Positions 9,205-17,953 of a DNA stretch of 64,000 bases are shown one piece after another. Numbering within the stretch: the stretch's first letter is position 1; each line of letters opens with the position of its first letter. Below the pieces are notes generated by a model. That model was not told the DNA's origin and ran no database searches. It saw only the letters and a list, made by a program, of their open reading frames with translations. The translations under genes were made by a program, and so were the position numbers. Origin of the DNA: Cohnella sp. CFH 77786 (GTDB lineage Bacteria > Bacillota > Bacilli > Paenibacillales > Paenibacillaceae); the NCBI RefSeq assembly GCF_019400745.1, contig NZ_WJIB01000020.1, positions 39,522-103,521 on the forward strand, read 5' to 3'.

Positions 9205-9254
9205 AGATGGAATGCCGCTGATCGCCGTATGTCAGCAGCGTTCCATCTTTTTTC
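9205..9254 (+). terminator. Terminator of the SDR-queA-like operon
   Basis: AGATGGAA pairs with TTCCATCT through an extended stem (GCTG/CAGC inside) and is followed by TTTTTT. Confidence 0.8.
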
Positions 9255-9265
9255 AGGATTCACGT

Positions 9266-9958
9266 TTCCGGAGACGTTATTTCTGCCAAACCCTCAACTA
9301 CGAACGCTATAGTGACTTCCGGAGACGTTATTTTTGCGAATCCCCCAACTACGAACGCTGTAGTGACTTCCGGAGAAGTTTTTTCTGCGAAATCCCCGAC
9401 TACGAACGCTGTAGTGACTTCCGGAGACGTTATTTTTGCGAAATCTCCACAACGAACGCAGTACTGACTTCCGGAGGCGTTATTTCTGCGAAATCCCCAC
9501 TACGAACGCTGTAGTGACTTCCGGAGACGTTATTTCTGCGAAATCCCCGACTACGAACGCTGTAGTGACTTCCGGAGACGTTATTTCTGCGAAATCCCCG
9601 ACTACGAACGCTGTAGTGACTTCCGGAGATGTTATTTTTGCGAAATCCCCGACTACGAGCGCTGTAGTGACTTCCGGAGACGTTATTTTTGCGAAACCCT
9701 CAACTACGAACGCTGTAGTGACTTCTGGAGACGTTATTTTTGCGAAATCCCCGACTACGAACACTGTAGTGACTTCCGGAGACGCTATTTCTGCGAAATC
9801 CCCGACTACGAGCGCTGTAATGACTTCCGGAGACGTTATTTTTGCGAATCCCCCAACTACGAACGCTGTAGTGACTTCCGGAGACGTTATTTCTGCGAAA
9901 TCCCCGACTACGAGCGCTGTAGTGACTTCCGGAGACGTTAATTTTGCGAAACCCTCAA
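9266..9958. repeat. Tandem array: fourteen 51-bp units
   Basis: Units begin (TTCCGGAGA) at 9266, 9317, 9368, 9419, 9469, 9519, 9570, 9621, 9672, 9723, 9774, 9825, 9876 and 9927. Twelve of the thirteen intervals would be 51 bp but for two of 50. Each unit contains TTCCGGAGACGTTATTT, GCGAAATCCCC and the small palindrome ACTAC-7 bases-GTAGT. Because 51 is a multiple of three, long open frames with 17-residue repeats exist on both strands, but they lack start sites with ribosome binding sequences and are not thought to be genes. Confidence 0.95.
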
Positions 9959-9967
9959 GGTGAAGAA

Positions 9968-10045
9968 CGTCGGAAAGCCGTATGCGGGAAAACCGCACGT
10001 ACGGTTTGATGAAGAGGGGCTGGCAACCCCAGCCTTTCACTCTAC
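9968..10045 (+). mobile_element. Group II intron 3' end remnant (domains V and VI)
   Basis: The stretch AAAGCCGTATGCGGGAAAAC followed by CGCACGTACGGTTT folds as the highly conserved 34-nt domain V hairpin with its AGC/CGT core and GAAA-type loop. It is followed at once by a second hairpin (GGGGCTGG-CAA-CCCCAGCC) ending in CTCTAC, as in domain VI and the intron 3' boundary. The reverse-transcriptase gene and domains I-IV are absent; the 51-bp array lies where they should be. It is a dead remnant. Confidence 0.85.
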
Positions 10046-10222
10046 AAATTTACGGGCAGGCCCATCATCTGGCTCGATTACTCGATTGGTTTCGAGCCAT
10101 CCGCCGAGTGTCGTATGCTTGTATCGTTGTTTGTTAGATGGTCAGTCGTCGTTTATCCAACTTTTCTTCCCGCCGGCGCCGGATTGGAGTGCATCCAATT
10201 GCTGGGCTTGCACAAATTCGGC

Positions 10223-10263
10223 TTAATTGTTAACCTATTTCTTGCTGAGTGGTTAACAATTAA
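10223..10263 (+). promoter_or_regulatory. BirA operator of the biotin operon
   Basis: TTAATTGTTAACC and GGTTAACAATTAA form a perfect inverted repeat around a 15-bp spacer, the standard Firmicute BirA (biotin repressor/ligase) site. It sits 17 bp before the bioA start, so biotinyl-AMP-loaded BirA should block transcription of the whole operon. Confidence 0.95.
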
Positions 10264-10279
10264 GCCGATAAAGTTGGTG

Positions 10280-11644
10280 ATGAACGTGAACTCCGGATAT
10301 GAACGCCTCGCCGCCTTGAACAAGGCGCATGTTTGGCATCCTTTTACGCAAATGAAAGACTACAACGGTTCCGATCCCCTGATCGTCGAGAAAGGGGAAG
10401 GCGTCAAGCTGTACGACGTGAACGGGCGCGCTTATTACGACGGGTTCTCGTCGGTCTGGCTCAACGTCCATGGACATAACGTGCCGGAGCTGAATCGGGC
10501 GATCGAGGAGCAGCTGGGGCGGGTCGCCCACTCCACGCTGCTCGGCATGGCCAACGTCCCGGCGATCGAACTGGCGGCGGAGCTGGCGCGGATCGCTCCT
10601 CCGGGACTGACCAAGGTGTTCTACTCGGATTCCGGGGCGACCGGCGTCGAGATCGCGATCAAAATGGCGTTTCAATACTGGCATAACCGCGGCGCGCGGA
10701 AGAAACGAACGTTCGTCACGATGAACCAGGCGTACCACGGCGATACGATCGGAGCGGTCAGCGTCGGCGCCATTCCGTTATACCATGAAGTGTTCCGTCC
10801 GATGCTGTTTCCCGCACGCGTAATCCCCTATCCTTACGCCTATCGTCATGAGGGAGGCGCTGCCGGCGCCATGGAGGAGACGCTGGAACGCTTGAGGGAT
10901 CTGCTGGAGACAAAGGCGGACGAAATTGCCGCGCTGATCGTCGAGCCGATCGTTCAAGGCGCCGCAGGCATGATCGTCATGCCTCCCGGCTGCCTGAGGG
11001 AGATCGCCGCGATCTGCAAGCGTCATGACGTGCTGCTGATCGCGGATGAAGTCGCCACGGGCTTCGGGCGGACGGGCAGGATGTTCGCTTGCGATCTGGA
11101 GGGCGTGTCTCCGGATTTGATGGTCGTCGGCAAAGGGCTGACCGGCGGTTACTTGCCCGTGGCGGCGACGCTCGCCACGGATGAGGTTTACGACGCCTTC
11201 TATGCCGATTACGAAGAGCAGAAGACGTTTTTTCACGGCCATTCGTTCACGGGCAATCCGCTGGGCTGCGCCGTTGCGCTTGCAAGCTTGAAGCTGATGG
11301 AAGAGCGGCGGGTCGTCGAGAGCGTAGGTTCCAAAGCCGGGTTCGTTGACCGGAAATTGCATGCGTTGGCGGAAACGCGGCACGTCGGCGAAATCCGGCA
11401 GCAAGGACTGATGGTCGGAATCGAGCTGGTTCGGGATCAAGCGACGAAGGAACCGTACGACTGGGCGGAGCGCATCGGCGTCCGGGTATGCGCGCGGGCC
11501 AGAGAGCTGGGCATGCTGACCCGGCCGCTCGGCAACGTGGTGGTCTTCATCCCGCCTCTGGCCAGCACGGAAGCGGAACTGGGCGAGATGGCCGATATCC
11601 TCGTTCAATCGGTGCGCGACGTAACGGAAGGGCGATCCGGATGA
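10280..11644 (+). CDS. bioA: Adenosylmethionine-8-amino-7-oxononanoate aminotransferase
   Basis: 454 residues, class III PLP aminotransferase. It converts KAPA to DAPA, with SAM as the usual amino donor. Seen: WHPFTQM near the N-terminus, FSSVWLNVHGH, SDSGATGVE (PLP phosphate site, about 116-124), IADEVATGFGRTG (Asp256 region) and the PLP lysine Lys285 in VVGKGLTGGY. The open frame extends upstream to 10115, but that extension runs through the BirA operator, so the ATG at 10280 is chosen; its ribosome binding site is weak. First gene of the operon; its stop overlaps bioD by four bases. Confidence 0.95.
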   Translation: MNVNSGYERLAALNKAHVWHPFTQMKDYNGSDPLIVEKGEGVKLYDVNGRAYYDGFSSVWLNVHGHNVPELNRAIEEQLGRVAHSTLLGMANVPAIELAAELARIAPPGLTKVFYSDSGATGVEIAIKMAFQYWHNRGARKKRTFVTMNQAYHGDTIGAVSVGAIPLYHEVFRPMLFPARVIPYPYAYRHEGGAAGAMEETLERLRDLLETKADEIAALIVEPIVQGAAGMIVMPPGCLREIAAICKRHDVLLIADEVATGFGRTGRMFACDLEGVSPDLMVVGKGLTGGYLPVAATLATDEVYDAFYADYEEQKTFFHGHSFTGNPLGCAVALASLKLMEERRVVESVGSKAGFVDRKLHALAETRHVGEIRQQGLMVGIELVRDQATKEPYDWAERIGVRVCARARELGMLTRPLGNVVVFIPPLASTEAELGEMADILVQSVRDVTEGRSG

Positions 11645-12369
11645 GGGACATGAGAGGATTGTTCGTTACGGGCACAGATACCGGGGTCGGCAAAACGGTC
11701 GTCACGGCGGCGCTGGCGGCCGCGCTGCGCGCGCAGGGGGTGAACGCCGGCGTCTGGAAGCCCGTGCAATCGGGCGCACCGATCGGGCTCGGATGTACCG
11801 ATGCGGAACGGCTGCTCCGCGCTTCCGGAATCGGGGATCCCCCCGAATCGGTCGCTCCGTTCACGTTCGAGGCGCCGCTTGCTCCAGTGCTTGCAGCGAA
11901 GAAGGCCGGCGTTTCCTTGACGCTGGAAGGGTTGATCGCGGGGGGCGAGCCGCTCGTCCGACGGTACGAAGCCCTTCTGGTCGAGGGGGCGGGGGGAGTC
12001 GCCGCGCCGCTTACCGATCGCGGGCTGGTCGCGGATTTGATCGCCGCCCTCGGCATCCCGGCCCTTATCGTCGCCCGTTCCGGTTTGGGAACGATCAATC
12101 ACACGCTGCTGACGGCGGCGATGCTGCGCGGACGCTCGATTCCGATCGCGGGCGTGATTCTCAACGACGGCGGGCAGGCGTTCCATCCCGGCGATGAGGA
12201 TCCGAGCGTGGAGTCGAATGCCGAAATGATCGAGCGCTACGGCGGTCTGAAGGTGCTGGGGCGGTTTCCGGCAATCCGGCAAGACGTTGCCGGGGATGAG
12301 CTGGCCGACGTGATCCGAAGGCACGTGCAGATGAACCCCATTTTGGAAGCCATCGGTTTCCATATTTGA
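11641..12369 (+). CDS. bioD: Dethiobiotin synthetase
   Basis: 242 residues. The ATP-dependent ureido-ring-forming enzyme converts DAPA and CO2 to dethiobiotin. The P-loop is FVTGTDTGVGKT (about 8-19), followed by WKPVQSG and LLVEGAGGVAAPL, all typical of BioD. The ATG overlaps the bioA stop (ATGA), which sets the start and indicates coupling. The bioB start follows 22 bp after the stop. Confidence 0.95.
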   Translation: MRDMRGLFVTGTDTGVGKTVVTAALAAALRAQGVNAGVWKPVQSGAPIGLGCTDAERLLRASGIGDPPESVAPFTFEAPLAPVLAAKKAGVSLTLEGLIAGGEPLVRRYEALLVEGAGGVAAPLTDRGLVADLIAALGIPALIVARSGLGTINHTLLTAAMLRGRSIPIAGVILNDGGQAFHPGDEDPSVESNAEMIERYGGLKVLGRFPAIRQDVAGDELADVIRRHVQMNPILEAIGFHI

Positions 12370-12391
12370 TACGGAAGGAAGAATCCGGAAA

Positions 12392-13390
12392 ATGGCGATG
12401 TATGCGAAACAAACGGATTGGGCGGAGTACGCGCGCAAAGCGCTCACGGGCGAACGCTTGACGATGGAAGAAGGACTCGCCTTGCTCGAAGCCGACGATG
12501 ACGAAGTGCTGCCGATTTTGCAGGCCGCTTTCCTGGTGCGCAAGCATCATTACGGGAAGAAGGTCAAGCTGAATATGATCATCAACGCCAAAAGCGGCCT
12601 CTGTCCCGAAGATTGCGGTTACTGCTCGCAGTCGATCGTCTCGAGCGCACCGATCAAGAAATACACCATGCTGGACAAGGAAACGCTGCTTGCCGGCGCC
12701 CGCGAAGCGCTCTCCCGCCAAGCCGGGACGTATTGCATCGTAGCAGCGGGCAGAGGCCCGACCGAGAAGGAATTGGACCAGGTAGTCGAAGCGGTCAAGG
12801 AAATCCGCAGCTCGATGCCTCTCAAGATTTGCGCCTGCCTGGGGATCTTGAAGGACGAACAAGCGCAGCGTCTGGCGGAAGCGGGCGTTCACCGGTACAA
12901 CCACAATTTGAACACGAGCAAAGCCAACTATCCGTCCATCACGACCACGCATACATACGATCAACGGTTAGAAACGGTGGAGAAGGTCAAGACGAACGGC
13001 ATGTCGCCTTGTTCGGGCGTGATTATCGGCATGGGGGAAACGAACCGCGAAATCGTCGAGATGGCCTATGCCCTCCGGGACTTGGACGCCGATTCGATTC
13101 CGGTCAATTTCCTGAACGCGATTCCCGGCACGCCGCTCGAGAACGCGGGCAGAACGCCGCCATGGAAAGCGCTGAAGGTGCTGGCGCTGTTCCGGTTCAT
13201 CTGCCCGGACAAAGAAATCCGCGTCGCCGGAGGCCGCGAGGTGAATCTGCGGACGCTGCAGCCTCTGTCCTTGTATGCCGCGAATTCCTGGTTCGTGGGC
13301 GATTACTTGACGACGGAAGGGCAGGCCGTGACCGCCGATCATCGAATGATCGAAGATATGGGCTTCGAAATCGAATTATGCGCCCTCTAG
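12392..13390 (+). CDS. bioB: Biotin synthase (radical SAM)
   Basis: 332 residues. It inserts sulfur into dethiobiotin, the last step of the pathway. The radical-SAM cluster cysteines are Cys71, Cys75 and Cys78 (CPEDCGYCSQ). Further family marks are MIINAKSGLC, YNHNLNTS, SGVIIGMGET, VNFLNAIPGTPLE and the late RVAGGRE that helps bind the second cluster. GGAAGGAAG precedes the ATG. Length is normal for the family. Confidence 0.97.
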   Translation: MAMYAKQTDWAEYARKALTGERLTMEEGLALLEADDDEVLPILQAAFLVRKHHYGKKVKLNMIINAKSGLCPEDCGYCSQSIVSSAPIKKYTMLDKETLLAGAREALSRQAGTYCIVAAGRGPTEKELDQVVEAVKEIRSSMPLKICACLGILKDEQAQRLAEAGVHRYNHNLNTSKANYPSITTTHTYDQRLETVEKVKTNGMSPCSGVIIGMGETNREIVEMAYALRDLDADSIPVNFLNAIPGTPLENAGRTPPWKALKVLALFRFICPDKEIRVAGGREVNLRTLQPLSLYAANSWFVGDYLTTEGQAVTADHRMIEDMGFEIELCAL

Positions 13391-13399
13391 GAGCGAAGG

Positions 13400-14584
13400 A
13401 TGCGGATGGAATGGATGGAGTACGAGCTTGAACGGATGGCCGGCAGTTCGATGGAGCGGTCCCTCCGGACTTGCGAGCCGGCTCCGGGGTTTCCGGGTTA
13501 CTTGAAACGCGGCGGGAGGAGGCTTCTCAACCTTTCCTCCAACGACTATCTGGGTCTGGCCGGAAACCGGGAGATCGCGGAGGCGATGCGGGAGGCGCTG
13601 GAACGGGAAGGCGCCGGTTCCGGCGCCTCCCGGCTCGTGACCGGCAACCGGCAGCCGTATGAACGGTTGGAGCACGCTCTCGCGGAATGGCAGCACAGCG
13701 AAGCCGCGCTGGTTTTCTCCAGCGGCTATACGGCGAATGTCGGCGTGATCAGCGCATTGGCGGGAAGGGGCGATGCCGTTTTCAGCGATCGGCTGAATCA
13801 CGCCAGCATCGTGGACGGCATCTTGCTCAGCCGGGCGGAGCATGTCCGGTATCGCCACAACGATCCGGAGCATCTTGCGTTTCTGCTGGGCAAGCACGCA
13901 GGCGCCCGGCGCAAATGGATCGTCACCGATGCCGTATTCTCGATGGACGGGGATCACGCCCCGCTGCACCAATTGGTCGAGCTGAAGCGGAAGCACGGAG
14001 CCATGCTGATGGTGGATGAAGCGCACAGCGGGGGCGTTTACGGGAAACGCGGGGAGGGGCTCGCTTTCCTGCTGGGTCTGCACAAGGAAGTGGACGTGCA
14101 TGTGGGAACGTTCAGCAAGTCGTTCGGAGTCTACGGAGCCTACGTGAGCGGAAGCCGCACGCTCATCCGGTGGCTGATCAACAAGGCAAGGTCTCTCATC
14201 TATTCCACGGCCCTGCCTCCGGCGGTCATTGCCGGAGTCGAGAAGGCTTTGGGGCTGGTGCAGGAAGAGAAGTGGAGGCGGGAGAGGCTGGCTTCCGCCG
14301 TCCGGGCGTTCCGCTCCGCGCTGGGCGAAGCAGGTTTTACCGCCCCCGCCGGCGACTCTCCGATTGTACCGGTTATTGTCGGGGATAATGAGGCGGCTTT
14401 GCGGCTTAGCCGCGCCTTGGAGGAAGCGGGCATCGCGGCGGCGGCGGTTCGCCCGCCGACGGTGCCGGAAGGGACGGCCCGCATCCGCTTTTCCTTGTCT
14501 GCCGCGCATGACGAAGCCGAGCTCGTGGATGCGGCCGAACGGATCCGTCAGGCCGGAAGGGCGGCGGGGGTGCTGAGGGGGTGA
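13400..14584 (+). CDS. bioF: 8-amino-7-oxononanoate synthase
   Basis: 394 residues, PLP-dependent alpha-oxoamine synthase. It condenses pimeloyl-ACP with L-alanine to KAPA. Seen: LNLSSNDYLGLAG, GSGASRLVTGN, LVFSSGYTANVG, VDEAHSGGVYG and the PLP lysine Lys240 in GTFSKSFG. AGGAG overlaps the bioB stop and lies 6 bases before the ATG. The stop overlaps the GTG of the next gene. Confidence 0.95.
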   Translation: MRMEWMEYELERMAGSSMERSLRTCEPAPGFPGYLKRGGRRLLNLSSNDYLGLAGNREIAEAMREALEREGAGSGASRLVTGNRQPYERLEHALAEWQHSEAALVFSSGYTANVGVISALAGRGDAVFSDRLNHASIVDGILLSRAEHVRYRHNDPEHLAFLLGKHAGARRKWIVTDAVFSMDGDHAPLHQLVELKRKHGAMLMVDEAHSGGVYGKRGEGLAFLLGLHKEVDVHVGTFSKSFGVYGAYVSGSRTLIRWLINKARSLIYSTALPPAVIAGVEKALGLVQEEKWRRERLASAVRAFRSALGEAGFTAPAGDSPIVPVIVGDNEAALRLSRALEEAGIAAAAVRPPTVPEGTARIRFSLSAAHDEAELVDAAERIRQAGRAAGVLRG

Positions 14585-15330
14585 ACTTCCAACCAACGGG
14601 ACTCCTCTCGCGCGGGACGATCCTCTGGCTGCCGGGCTGGAGCATGCCCGTGGCGGTCTTCGGGCGGCTGCAAGCTCATTTGCCGGAATTTCAACACGTA
14701 GGCGCGGACTATACGACCGTCGAAACGGCGGAGGAAATGCTGGCTCTGACGGAAAACGCAGCCAGAAGACATGGGCGGGTGCTGATCGGCGGGTGGTCGC
14801 TCGGCGCCTTGCTCGGGCTGAGGCTCGCGGCCGAGGGGCTGGCGGAAGGGCTTGTCCTTTTCTCGGGAACCGACCGCTTCGTCCGACCGGACGAGGAACG
14901 GGACAGGGGCTGGCCGGAGGCGTACTTGCGCGGGATGATGACGGGGATCCGGAAGGACCGGGAAGCGGTGGAAGCCAAGTTTCGCGGCATGCTGTTCACG
15001 GACGCGGACCGGCAGATCGGAGCGGAGGAGCTGCTGCCGGGAGCCGGCAGCTGGTCGACCCCGGCGCTGCTCGCGGGGCTTCGCGTATTGCGCGAAGCGG
15101 AATGCCTTGCCGGAATGAGCCGCATCGCATGTCCAACCCTTCTCGTTCACGGTACCGGGGATGCCGTTTGTCCATACGGGGCGGCGTTGGAAATGGGCGA
15201 ACGTCTGCGGCAGTCGGAAATCACGATGTTGGAAGGCTGCGGCCATGCGCCTTTTCTCGGGAGAGAAGCGTTCTTGGCGGAAGTCATAAGGAGTTGGTGG
15301 GATGAAAGGGCGAATCGTACGTCAGTTTAA
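14581..15330 (+). CDS. bioH: Alpha/beta hydrolase, pimeloyl-ACP methyl ester esterase
   Basis: 249 residues, starting at GTG 14581, which overlaps the bioF stop. The alpha/beta-hydrolase triad is visible: Ser73 in GGWSLGA, Asp194 in HGTGDAV and His222 in GCGHAPF. In the BioC-BioH route this enzyme removes the methyl group from pimeloyl-ACP methyl ester once chain extension is done. Its place between bioF and bioC supports this job; sequence alone cannot tell BioH from other esterases that fill the same slot (BioG-like and similar), so the symbol rests partly on context. Confidence 0.85.
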   Translation: MNFQPTGLLSRGTILWLPGWSMPVAVFGRLQAHLPEFQHVGADYTTVETAEEMLALTENAARRHGRVLIGGWSLGALLGLRLAAEGLAEGLVLFSGTDRFVRPDEERDRGWPEAYLRGMMTGIRKDREAVEAKFRGMLFTDADRQIGAEELLPGAGSWSTPALLAGLRVLREAECLAGMSRIACPTLLVHGTGDAVCPYGAALEMGERLRQSEITMLEGCGHAPFLGREAFLAEVIRSWWDERANRTSV

Positions 15331-16126
15331 CCGGAGCGCGGCTGCAGGAAGCTACGATGTCCATGCCCATGTACAGCGCGTAATGGCGGAATGGCTTATC
15401 GAAACGGTTGGTGGCGGGCCGGATCGCCTCGACGTGCTGGAAATCGGCTGCGGAACCGGCCTCTTCACCGAGCTGCTCGCGCAACGGTGTCCTCGTTCGA
15501 CCATCACCGCAATCGACATCGCTCCCGCCATGCTCGCGGCTGCGGAAGAACGGCTGGCTGCGTGCCAGTCGGTGCGCAGCCGAATTCCCGTCCGTTTTGT
15601 GCAGGCCGACATCGAGATCTGGGCCGGGGCGGCCCCGCCCGCTTCCTTCGACTTCATCGTCTCGAATGCCTGCTTCCAATGGCTTGCCCGTCCGGGAGAC
15701 ACGTTGAGAAGCTTGACCCGGCTTCTTCGCCCGGGAGGCGTTCTCGCGTTCGCGACCTTCGGACCCGAAACCTTCCGCGAGATGCATCAGGCGTTCGAAG
15801 AGGCGTACCGGCTGCTGGGCGCGGAACCGCGGCGACACGGCTTGGAGCTGCACGCGGCGGAGCAATGGACAGCCTGGCTGAACGCCGGCGGCTACTCGGA
15901 CATCCATTCCCGCCGCGACATCCGGGTGGAGGAACACCCCGCGGTCCGCGATTTTCTCCACTCCGTCAAATCGCTCGGGGCAAGTGCGTCGGAAGCGAGT
16001 TCGTCCCCGGGTTTCCTGCGGCGTCTGTTTCGCGATATGTTCGCCGTCTACGAAGAGAAGTTCCGCTTGCGGGACGGGATCTCCGCGACCTACGAGCTGT
16101 TGCTGCTGCAGGCGACCCTCCGGTAA
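15302..16126 (+). CDS. bioC: Malonyl-ACP O-methyltransferase
   Basis: 274 residues. The SAM methyltransferase motif is LDVLEIGCGTGLFTELLA (about 43-60), with IDIAPAML as motif post-I. The N-terminal FNRSAAAGSYDVHAHVQ is the BioC signature. It methylates malonyl-ACP to disguise it as a fatty-acid primer, the first committed step to pimelate. It overlaps bioH by 29 bp and ends the operon. The pathway from malonyl-ACP to biotin is thus complete in one transcript; bioW, bioI and bioY are absent. Confidence 0.93.
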   Translation: MKGRIVRQFNRSAAAGSYDVHAHVQRVMAEWLIETVGGGPDRLDVLEIGCGTGLFTELLAQRCPRSTITAIDIAPAMLAAAEERLAACQSVRSRIPVRFVQADIEIWAGAAPPASFDFIVSNACFQWLARPGDTLRSLTRLLRPGGVLAFATFGPETFREMHQAFEEAYRLLGAEPRRHGLELHAAEQWTAWLNAGGYSDIHSRRDIRVEEHPAVRDFLHSVKSLGASASEASSSPGFLRRLFRDMFAVYEEKFRLRDGISATYELLLLQATLR

Positions 16127-16239
16127 TCTCCTAAGGGCTTCCAATTCCGTCAGATGAACAACATGGGTTACGATGCCTGATGCCTGATGCCTCAGGCCTC
16201 TGCGGTAATTCCTGCGTGCCAGGCATCGCGAGGCAGAAG

Positions 16240-16733
16240 CTATTCTTCTTTCCCCGAACCTTCCAGGATTTCCTCCAAACGTTCCGCCAGTCGTTGCATC
16301 GTCGATTTCGCACCTTCAAGTGCGCCGTACTGCTTGACCGCTTTCTCGAGTTTTTCGGCTGACTGGAAGAGCGAACGCATCGTTAACTCCGTGAGGTTGC
16401 CCTGTTCCTCGAAGGTTGCTGTGACATGGAACCGTTCATCCTCTTCGAGATCCCCGTGGGAGTAAACAAACGTTCCGGGTTTGAGATTTCGCGATAGGTG
16501 ATTTTGTTGTCGTAGTCGACGCCGCCCGGCCCGTGCATGACGTAAAGCCATACGCCGCCCGGCCGGAAGTCGAATTCCGACACGGTGATCGTGAACCCTT
16601 TCGGCCCCCACCAACGCTTCAAGTGCTCGGGATCGCTCCAGGTTTCGAATACGAGCCTGCGGGGAGCGCGGAATTCGCGCGTGACGGTAAGCTCCCGGTC
16701 TTTCACGGATGTGGTGACGGCATTTGCGGACAT
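16240..16733 (-). pseudogene. SRPBCC/AHSA1-family protein, single-base frameshift
   Basis: Frame one runs from the ATG at 16733 (GGAGG upstream) through RRLVFETWSDPEHLKRWWGP and FRPGGVWLYVMHGP to ISNPERL. The rest of the family pattern (VYSHGDLEEDERFHVTATF, ending SGKEE) continues in another frame to 16240. Inserting one base beside 16467 (minus strand TTTGTTTAC to TTTGGTTTAC) restores one protein of about 164 residues, the normal length of these small ligand-binding START-like proteins. It is either a recent pseudogene or a sequencing error. Confidence 0.85.
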
Positions 16734-16868
16734 GATTCGGATTCCTCCCTTGAAGAAGTAGATTTCATGCCTATAACATACCCAATATGGAATATACCTG
16801 TCGAGGGATATTTAAAGGAGGAAAAACGCCAGCCCCGAAGGAAGGCGCGTTTCTCCGCCCGCGAAGAA

Positions 16869-17786
16869 TCAAGCTTGGGCAACGGCTGCTTTGGGTTTCC
16901 TGAACAGCCGGCTCAAACTGCTCCAATTGATGAGGAAGTTGCCGGCCAGAATGATCGCGACGCCAACCCCCGTTAGCCACGTGAAGGTTTCCCGATAGAA
17001 CAGTACCCCGATGACGAGAGCGATCAGCGGCGAAACGTAGAGCCAGGTCGACGGAAAGACGGGATTCGTCTTCGCGACGAGCCAGTAGAACAGCGTGTGG
17101 CCGATCATGGATCCGGCGACGGTCAGATAGAGCAGCGATCCGATGGCGTTTGCCGAAAACAAGCTGCCGGCGCTCACCTGCTCCGTGAATGCGGACAATA
17201 CGAGCAGCATCGCGCCTCCGTAGAGCATCTGGACCGCGTTCATCGCGACGGGCGACTCCTGACGGAACCGGTCGGTCACCCGCTTCGTGTACAAGGCGCC
17301 CGCGGAGTAGCAGAACTCGCCGAGCAAGATCAGGGCGGAACCGATTGCCCACCAGATGCCTGCGGATACCGTGAGCTTAGGCAGTACGATCAGGAAGACG
17401 CCGGCGAAACCGGCGACGCATCCGACCATGGCAACGGCCGATGTCTTCTGCCGCATGAAGGCGGCCTGCAGCAGGAGGATCATCAGCGGTCCCGCTGCCG
17501 ACAGCACCGCGGCGATACCGGAAGAGACGTGCTGTTCGGCCCAGTACAAGGTCGCGAACGTGGCGAACGTCAAGCAGAAACCGGTAACCAACATTTCTTT
17601 GCGCAGGAGCAGGGTTAACCTCGTTTTATGCCTCCACACCGTCCAGCCGAGCAAGATCAGTCCGGCCAGAAAGAAACGCAGTCCGGCCAGAAAAAACGGG
17701 GACGCCGACGCGTCCACCCCGATTTTGATCGCCAGGAACGTGGTGCCGAAAATGATACACATAAGCAAATAGTTGAATAGAATCAT
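16869..17786 (-). CDS. EamA/DMT-family transporter
   Basis: 305 residues with about ten hydrophobic segments in two homologous halves, as in EamA drug/metabolite exporters. Characteristic stretches are FGTTFLAIKIGV at the start, YWAEQHVSSGIAAVL, GGAMLLVLSAF and FPSTWLYVSPLIALVIG. The family exports amino acids or small metabolites from the cytoplasm; the substrate is unknown. It is divergent from a MocR-type regulator with candidate operator repeats between them, so the regulator very likely controls it. Confidence 0.88.
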   Translation of the reverse strand: MILFNYLLMCIIFGTTFLAIKIGVDASASPFFLAGLRFFLAGLILLGWTVWRHKTRLTLLLRKEMLVTGFCLTFATFATLYWAEQHVSSGIAAVLSAAGPLMILLLQAAFMRQKTSAVAMVGCVAGFAGVFLIVLPKLTVSAGIWWAIGSALILLGEFCYSAGALYTKRVTDRFRQESPVAMNAVQMLYGGAMLLVLSAFTEQVSAGSLFSANAIGSLLYLTVAGSMIGHTLFYWLVAKTNPVFPSTWLYVSPLIALVIGVLFYRETFTWLTGVGVAIILAGNFLINWSSLSRLFRKPKAAVAQA

Positions 17787-17808
17787 CGCTGCTGTCCTCC
17801 TCGCGTTA

Positions 17809-17856
17809 TCAAAACGACATTCTCCGTCCCGGAGGTCGACAAAGTCGTTTTTACTT
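17809..17856. repeat. Dispersed hairpin element (H2 type, copy 1)
   Basis: AAAACGAC (17811-17818) pairs with GTCGTTTT (from 17844) and is followed by TACTT. Two relatives lie at 59711-59754 and 59808-59855. This copy lies between the EamA and MocR genes. Confidence 0.75.
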
Positions 17857-17877
17857 GGGTATCATATAACAAAATGA

Positions 17878-17907
17878 ATAGAACAGATACGCAGAGATAG
17901 AACAGAT
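17878..17907 (+). promoter_or_regulatory. Direct repeats, likely MocR-regulator operator
   Basis: ATAGAACAGAT occurs exactly at 17878-17888 and 17897-17907, 19 bp apart, in the gap between the EamA and MocR genes. MocR/PdxR regulators are known to bind direct repeats beside their divergent target promoters. Confidence 0.65.
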
Positions 17908-17953
17908 TGACCGGTTCCGTATGCGATAATGGAAGCCGAGGGGGGGCTTACGT

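Noticed and set aside
9436..10040. Repeat proteins of 17-residue units on either strand of the 51-bp array
   Set aside because: Frames are open only because 51 is divisible by three; both strands are open equally, there is no ribosome binding site, and the minus frame runs through the intron remnant.
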